DNA of 64,000 bases from Lactifluus volemus. Taxonomy: Eukaryota > Basidiomycota > Agaricomycetes > Russulales > Russulaceae. The notes under the pieces were generated by a model. It searched no databases. It saw nothing but the letters and a program-made list of their open reading frames with translations, and was not told the DNA's origin. Below are positions 59,636-64,000 of the stretch, piece by piece (position 1 is the first letter of the stretch; each line of letters opens with the position of its first letter). Location: assembly GCA_022376515.1 (NCBI GenBank), contig WTXI01000018.1, positions 1 to 64,000 on the forward strand, read 5' to 3'. The position numbers and the translations under genes were made by a program.

Positions 59636-61534
59636 TCATAAGTTATTCCAGTCACCGATAAATCCCTCAACCACTCTCCAAGGTTCCCCACCCAACCATC
59701 GTACAACCCTCGATTCATCATCTTGTTCGGCACCCTTATCAAGAATTGTGACGTCTCCGCTCCCCCAAATTGACAATATGGTCCAGCCAACAACAATCAT
59801 ACCCGGTGGTCGCTGAGCTCCATTGCTCTCCAGGGCCGTTGTAATATGAGCAAGAGTCGATGTGATGACTCGCTGGTCTGGCATAGAGGCGCGCTCTATG
59901 ATAGCAATTGGCGTGTGTGCGGGATATGGAGGGCCATCCCGTCTGCCCACCGAATTTGGTGCTTGTAAAGCTTGGAGCACTTGCGCAATCCGAGCGACGC
60001 CCATGAGGATAACGAGTGTGCGTGCACGCTCGTAGCCGGGCAGCACAACATCGTGGCCCTGTCGTCCCACTCCCGTGCACACGATAAAAGATTCTGCCGC
60101 CCCACGTTGTGTGACCGAGATTCCCGCACATGTGGGGCCCGCAATCGCGGAACTGACACCCGGGACGACAACTGTGTCGAAGCCCCTTTCACGAAAATAG
60201 AGTATCTCTTCACCCACACGTCCGTATACCGTCGGGTCCCCCTGTTTGAGCTGCTTTCGATCAGAAAGTAATTGACCACCAGTGAGAGGGGTTGGATAGC
60301 GTACCCTCACAACGGTCAACCCATGGCTTGCTGCATCGATGGCAACCTGCATCATCTCTTGCTGTGCGCCCTCCGCATTCCCAGGAAACTTGCGAGCAAC
60401 ACGAACCTCGACATGTTTTGGTATAAGCGCTAGCACTGCCTCTGGCACTAGCTTGTCCGTGAGGACAAGATCTGCGTGCTTGGTAAGGATGTCTTGAGTC
60501 GCCACCGTGAGCAGCTCAGGGTGACCTGGACCCGAACCCACGAGAAAGATCCTGCCACGAGGTGACGAGGGTGTGACAGAGAGACCATGTCGCGAACTTG
60601 TTCCAGCCTCACATCCGTCTGCTAAATCTGATGGAACGCCAAGTCCGTCCCCACGCAGAACATTCTCCATACCCTCTGGCGTGAGATTTGCGATATGCGA
60701 ATATGACCAGTACTCGCTCATCTGAGCCACCCAACGCATGCGCCGCGCCGAACGCTCGGAGTCCGTCTCCACCGCAGACACACTCCTTTGGGGCACAGGA
60801 CGGTTCGGAGTGGGTGCGTGAACATCGTCTTGGGTCTCACCGCCTTCAGCCCGTGCGAGCTTGCGCAGCTCCCCCAACCGCGCAACGGCCATGCCTGCCT
60901 CAGGCGGGAGACGCGCGATGACTTCGCGCCGGATGCGCGCACCGAGACGACAGCCCTGTCCGTTCGTCGTGACGGCGAGTTGGAGGGGCGTGCCCGAAAC
61001 ACGGTGTACGGACGGCAGGGTAAAGTCGCACAGGTCTGGTATGTCAGTCACGTTCACGGGTACACGGCGAGCACGGCAAACCGCATATAGCTGCTCTGCG
61101 GAGGCACGGCTGCGGCGTGTAGCGGCGGAGCTGTCGCCGAGTAGCACCGTGTCTGTGATGAAAACGAGGTTGATGGAGAGGTGTGAATCGAGATAGCTGG
61201 CTAGTGCGTGGGTATCACGAACATCGGCATCGTTGTCGCTCACAGGGATGCCGATGGGACTCAGAGGGGCTCCGGGTAACGCTTCGGAATCGACAATTGT
61301 GAGTTGGGCTTGGTCCGCACGCCAGGCGAGCTCCTCACAAACGGAAGCATGACCTCCACGCGTCATGACAACGACCTCGTATTCGGCCTCGAGTGCAGAG
61401 AAAGCGCGAGATGCCGCGAGTTGATCCCCGCCGATGATGAGAACGGCTGCTTGAAGTCTTGCATGGAAGGCGAGAACGAGCGATGCACCGGGTTGTGCTT
61501 CTGCAAATGTCGCATGAGTATTCAACTTGTGCAT
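59636..61534 (-). CDS. Fused siroheme synthase: precorrin-2 dehydrogenase/ferrochelatase plus uroporphyrinogen-III C-methyltransferase
   Basis: Makes siroheme, the cofactor of sulfite and nitrite reductases, from uroporphyrinogen III, as bacterial CysG does; Saccharomyces splits this between Met1 and Met8. The N-terminal half (about residues 1-215) is the Met8-like domain: the Rossmann start VLIIGGDQLAASRAFSALEA, and VNVTDIPDLCDFTLPSVHR with the conserved Asp. The C-terminal half (about 325-610) is the SAM-dependent methyltransferase. It carries IFLVGSGPGHPELLTVAT, DLVLTDKLV, KQGDPTVYGRVGEEILYF, VVPGVSSAIAGP and PGMIVVGWTI. A 51-nt GT-AG intron without stop lies at 60,304-60,254. Removing it rebuilds VVRQLKQGDPTVYGR, so the protein is about 615 rather than 632 aa. 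The start has a CCACCATG context. It is divergent from SRP14, 163 bp apart. Confidence 0.93.
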   Translation of the reverse strand: MHKLNTHATFAEAQPGASLVLAFHARLQAAVLIIGGDQLAASRAFSALEAEYEVVVMTRGGHASVCEELAWRADQAQLTIVDSEALPGAPLSPIGIPVSDNDADVRDTHALASYLDSHLSINLVFITDTVLLGDSSAATRRSRASAEQLYAVCRARRVPVNVTDIPDLCDFTLPSVHRVSGTPLQLAVTTNGQGCRLGARIRREVIARLPPEAGMAVARLGELRKLARAEGGETQDDVHAPTPNRPVPQRSVSAVETDSERSARRMRWVAQMSEYWSYSHIANLTPEGMENVLRGDGLGVPSDLADGCEAGTSSRHGLSVTPSSPRGRIFLVGSGPGHPELLTVATQDILTKHADLVLTDKLVPEAVLALIPKHVEVRVARKFPGNAEGAQQEMMQVAIDAASHGLTVVRVRYPTPLTGGQLLSDRKQLKQGDPTVYGRVGEEILYFRERGFDTVVVPGVSSAIAGPTCAGISVTQRGAAESFIVCTGVGRQGHDVVLPGYERARTLVILMGVARIAQVLQALQAPNSVGRRDGPPYPAHTPIAIIERASMPDQRVITSTLAHITTALESNGAQRPPGMIVVGWTILSIWGSGDVTILDKGAEQDDESRVVRWLGGEPWRVVEGFIGDWNNL

Positions 61535-61697
61535 GGTGGTGCACTACAGTTGCAAATGAACATTTGGCTCATTCAATGCACGAGTTGTGCTCGTTGTTAG
61601 TCAAAAAGAAAAATTTTGGTTTGATCATGTTGACCCAACTATTACATAATCATATCTTTGGGCAAGCAAAGGATGGTCGATGTGTTTGTGTCTTATT
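61535..61697. promoter_or_regulatory. Divergent promoter region between siroheme synthase and SRP14
   Basis: Only 163 bp separate the two start codons, so both promoters must lie here or overlap the genes. The region is AT-rich toward SRP14. No convincing TATA box or known factor site is seen. Confidence 0.5.
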
Positions 61698-62357
61698 TCA
61701 TGCAGCTGGTCGACAACGACACTGTGAGTCCATCTATCGAGCTGTGAAGCAATCTTTACAGAATTAACTAATGATGGTCGTGCGTTAGTTCTTATCCCAG
61801 CTGTCCTCGCTGTTTCAGTCATCAAGGAACGCGGCACGATATGGCTCACCCATAAAAGATGTGCGCACCGATTTCCTGATCTCCTTTCTTCTCTCCTCAT
61901 CCTGACCGACAGTGACCCATGATGGTGACGATGTAACGATGGATTCGGCGAATGAACTCCGGGAATATCCCTGTGTCATCCGGGTATCTAACGGAAAGGA
62001 TGCAAAATTCTCCACCCATGTGCGTACATTTCGATGAATTTCATGGAAGTTCGACTGGAACATTTCATTACATAGGTATCATCAGGACAGTTGGACAAGT
62101 TTATCGGTGTATACGGTACTCTACTCAAATCCTCGATGAGCACATTGAGAAAACGTGACAAAAAGCGAGAGAAGGTTCGAGCTGAAAAGCAGGCCGCACG
62201 AAAGCAACGTCTCGCGGAACCGATTTCAATCGAGGGTCCGAAACGGGGAAATGGTCGGAGGAAGCGACAGAGAAAGGTCAAAGCAGCATTGAAACATGAG
62301 ACGGCACGACAGCGCATGCAAGAAAGGGAGGAAGCGAAGGAAAAGGCAAAGGTATAG
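61698..62357 (+). CDS. SRP14: Signal recognition particle subunit SRP14, apparent one-base frameshift in exon 2
   Basis: RNA-binding subunit of the SRP Alu domain, which pauses translation of secretory proteins. Exons are 61,698-61,721 (MQLVDNDT), 61,789-61,860, 61,913-62,019 and 62,076-62,357. Family signs are FLSQLSSLFQSS at the start of exon 2 and GTIWLTHKR at its end. LTHDGDD, YPCVIRVSNGKDAKFSTH, VSSGQLDKFIGVYGTLLKSS and MSTLRKRDKKREK follow, with a basic tail. The two ends of exon 2 are in different frames; one base is missing near 61,818-61,825 between FQSS and KERGTIW. Intron phases agree with the downstream frame (AGA, T+TG, ACC). Since the rest is perfectly preserved in a core gene, a sequencing or assembly deletion is the likeliest reason. 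The basic C-terminal extension is longer than I expect for yeast-type SRP14. Confidence 0.85.
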
Positions 62358-62512
62358 GTAGTACATGGCCTCTGTATGCGGTGTAGTGTCCTCTCTCTGT
62401 AGTCGAGGTGAGGCAATATGTATGCGTTCCCACGGCCTGAGCTCGCCCGAGTGTTACGTTAGCACGCTTTCAGCCTTTGGCCTTCTCTTCCTTTATTACA
62501 ACCCAGATACCT

Positions 62513-64000
62513 ATGCCCTCACACCAATTTCCATTAATCGACTTTTCCGATGACGAAGGGGGCTGGGAAGATATGCCTATTGTCCGTGATACAGACGAAT
62601 TTGCTGGTGTCGCTGGCGGGCTAGACGAGGAGGACCAGAGAAGATACCACTACAACCCACAAGCAAGAAAGGACAGCGCCGGAGGAGGCGTAAGTAACGC
62701 AACGGGTTCCATTTTGGATGTCGATTTTCAGGGCAATGAATGGAGATCCAAAGTCGACCAAAACGAGAGCGAATACACGCGACTGCGCATGCGCGAGGAA
62801 GAAGAGGCGGACGAAGTCCACCTTCGTACGAGATATCTGTTCGATGAAGACAAAGCCATGACGCCCCTCAGTCAGATGCAGCAAACGAAGAACATGCTGA
62901 CTGAGGCCCAGCGCATTGCCTACGTCGGACTTTGCGCTCTCGTGTCTACCGAGATGGTGAAATCACTCAAGAAGCTCGGCGGCAAGGAATCCAATCTCGC
63001 TGCTGAGGATACCAAGTTGTGGAGGCTCAAAATCCTCGGTCGATTGTATTATCATATGGAGCTTGCGACAGCAGGTGCGTTTAGCTTACTACCGGGTGTC
63101 CACTGGAAGCGCTGATCTGACTCTCAGAGCAGAAAATGATTGAGAATCTGGCTGAACATGGCGTCCGTCCCGGTGATCTCGTGCCTGCTCTCATGGCTAC
63201 CCACACGGTTGCTAATCCCGAGTACGATCCTGCCGAGGCCCGACGACAAGCCGAGCTCCGGCAAAAGGAGGCGGAAGCATCATCCGAATCGGATGACATA
63301 TCCGAGATCACCGTCGTTGAGCCCTCCTCTCCCTCAAAGGTCCCTTCGTCATCATCACCCCCAGGCACCGCCAAGTCAGACACATTCCAAACAACTTCAC
63401 GAGTCTTGGAGCAGACTTCCACCTCCGCCGTTCCGGGCGTATCTACTTCCCTGTCGACGGCGGATGAGAAAGTGACGCTTGATATACGGTGGACCGTACT
63501 TTGCGACCTTTTCTTGGTACTCATCGCAGACAGCGTGTATGATGCAAGATCGCGCGTTCTACTTGAGATGGTCGCCATCTACCTTGGCTTTGGGTGGCTG
63601 GACTTTGTCAAGTTTGAACAGAGAGTGTCGGAGGCACTCGAGATTCAGGAGGGCATCGAAAACATGGAGCAACGAGAGATTATTGAGAGCCGGCAGAAGT
63701 CCTCGCGAAAACGAAGGTACATGATGGTCGGTCTGGCGACGCTCGGTAAGTCTTTTGTTTCCCTTCGCTCTCGTGATCTATGCCAATTTGGTTTGCCAGG
63801 GGGTGGTCTTGTAATCGGATTGTCAGCAGGACTACTCGCACCGGTAATTGGAGCTGGCCTCGGTGCGGCCTTTACAACCGTCGGCATATCTGGAACAGCT
63901 GGCTTCCTCGGCGGCGCAGGCGGTGCTGCGGTCATTACAACTGGAGGCGTTTTGACCGGGTCCAGTATAGCCGCCTCAGGCATGGCGCGGAGAACTGGGG
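62513..64000 (+). CDS. DUF726 family protein (TMCO4-like), 3' end beyond window
   Basis: Membrane-associated alpha/beta-hydrolase-like protein of unconfirmed function. Exons are 62,513-63,074, 63,128-63,745 and 63,800 to the window edge, with consistent phases. The start MPSHQFPLIDFSDDEGGWED is preferred over the upstream in-frame Met at 62,477, because the acidic FSDDEGGWEDMP segment is the usual N-terminus in fungi (from memory). Then come QMQQTKNMLTEAQRIAYVGL, an Asp/Ser-rich linker, LDIRWTVLCDLFLVLIADSV YDARSRVLLE and FVKFEQRVSEALEIQEG. A Gly-rich hydrophobic stretch follows (GGGLVIGLSAGLLAPVIGAG; GTAGFLGGAGGAAVITTGG), probably membrane-embedded. The hydrolase part with its GxSxG motif should lie beyond 64,000. 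The gene is 155 bp downstream of SRP14 on the same strand. Confidence 0.85.

Overview
The window looks like nuclear DNA of a filamentous basidiomycete (Agaricomycetes). The evidence is short (about 50-80 nt) GT-AG introns with CTRAY-like branch sites, multi-exon genes, and protein types such as a GH5_9 exo-beta-1,3-glucanase, Agaricomycete-style P450s, an F-box protein pair, a fused siroheme synthase and a DUF726 protein. The overall flavour resembles Ceratobasidiaceae (Rhizoctonia), but that is an impression from memory, not a search result.

Layout. Positions 1 to about 31,000 are a repeat mosaic with almost no ordinary single-copy genes. It holds direct-repeat blocks of 0.7-3 kb, decayed non-LTR retrotransposon pieces, a SINE-like insertion with a poly-A tail and target-site duplication, and a small inverted-repeat element. 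Embedded in it are seven complete-looking copies of one four-exon gene family that I cannot match to a known family. Four copies are on + (3733, 5557, 9460, 29571) and three on - (12871, 18868, 23014), plus a last-exon fragment and two possible remnants. The proteins are about 188-197 residues, with a Pro/Tyr/Gly/Gln-rich body and a conserved C-terminus (GEEL..LVN.YL.NP..RRSGKVKV). All keep the same splice pattern and a TATA box.

Positions 31.7-42.6 kb hold a damaged GH5_9 glucanase and two copies of a P450 gene, each inside a 3.4-kb segmental duplication. Between the duplicated blocks is a ubiquitin C-terminal hydrolase (UCH) whose first exon was copied along with the block. Positions 42.6-46 kb contain only weakly supported coding stretches. 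Positions 46-54.5 kb hold an inverted pair of F-box genes embedded in dispersed repeats; one copy has acquired a very large Glu/Arg-rich tail from a GGGAGC-type repeat.

Positions 54.7-64 kb are conserved gene territory. They hold an intact GH5_9 glucanase (-), an unrecognised low-complexity protein (-), cytochrome c oxidase subunit 6/Va (-), a fused precorrin-2 dehydrogenase/ferrochelatase plus uroporphyrinogen-III methyltransferase (-), SRP14 (+, divergent from the siroheme gene) and the 5' part of a DUF726 gene that runs off the right edge.

A recurring oddity is single-base deletions in otherwise well-preserved coding sequence, several of them in homopolymers or repeated bases. They affect SRP14, UCH, one F-box copy, both P450s and one glucanase. 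SRP14 is a core gene, so some of these may be assembly errors rather than real pseudogenes.
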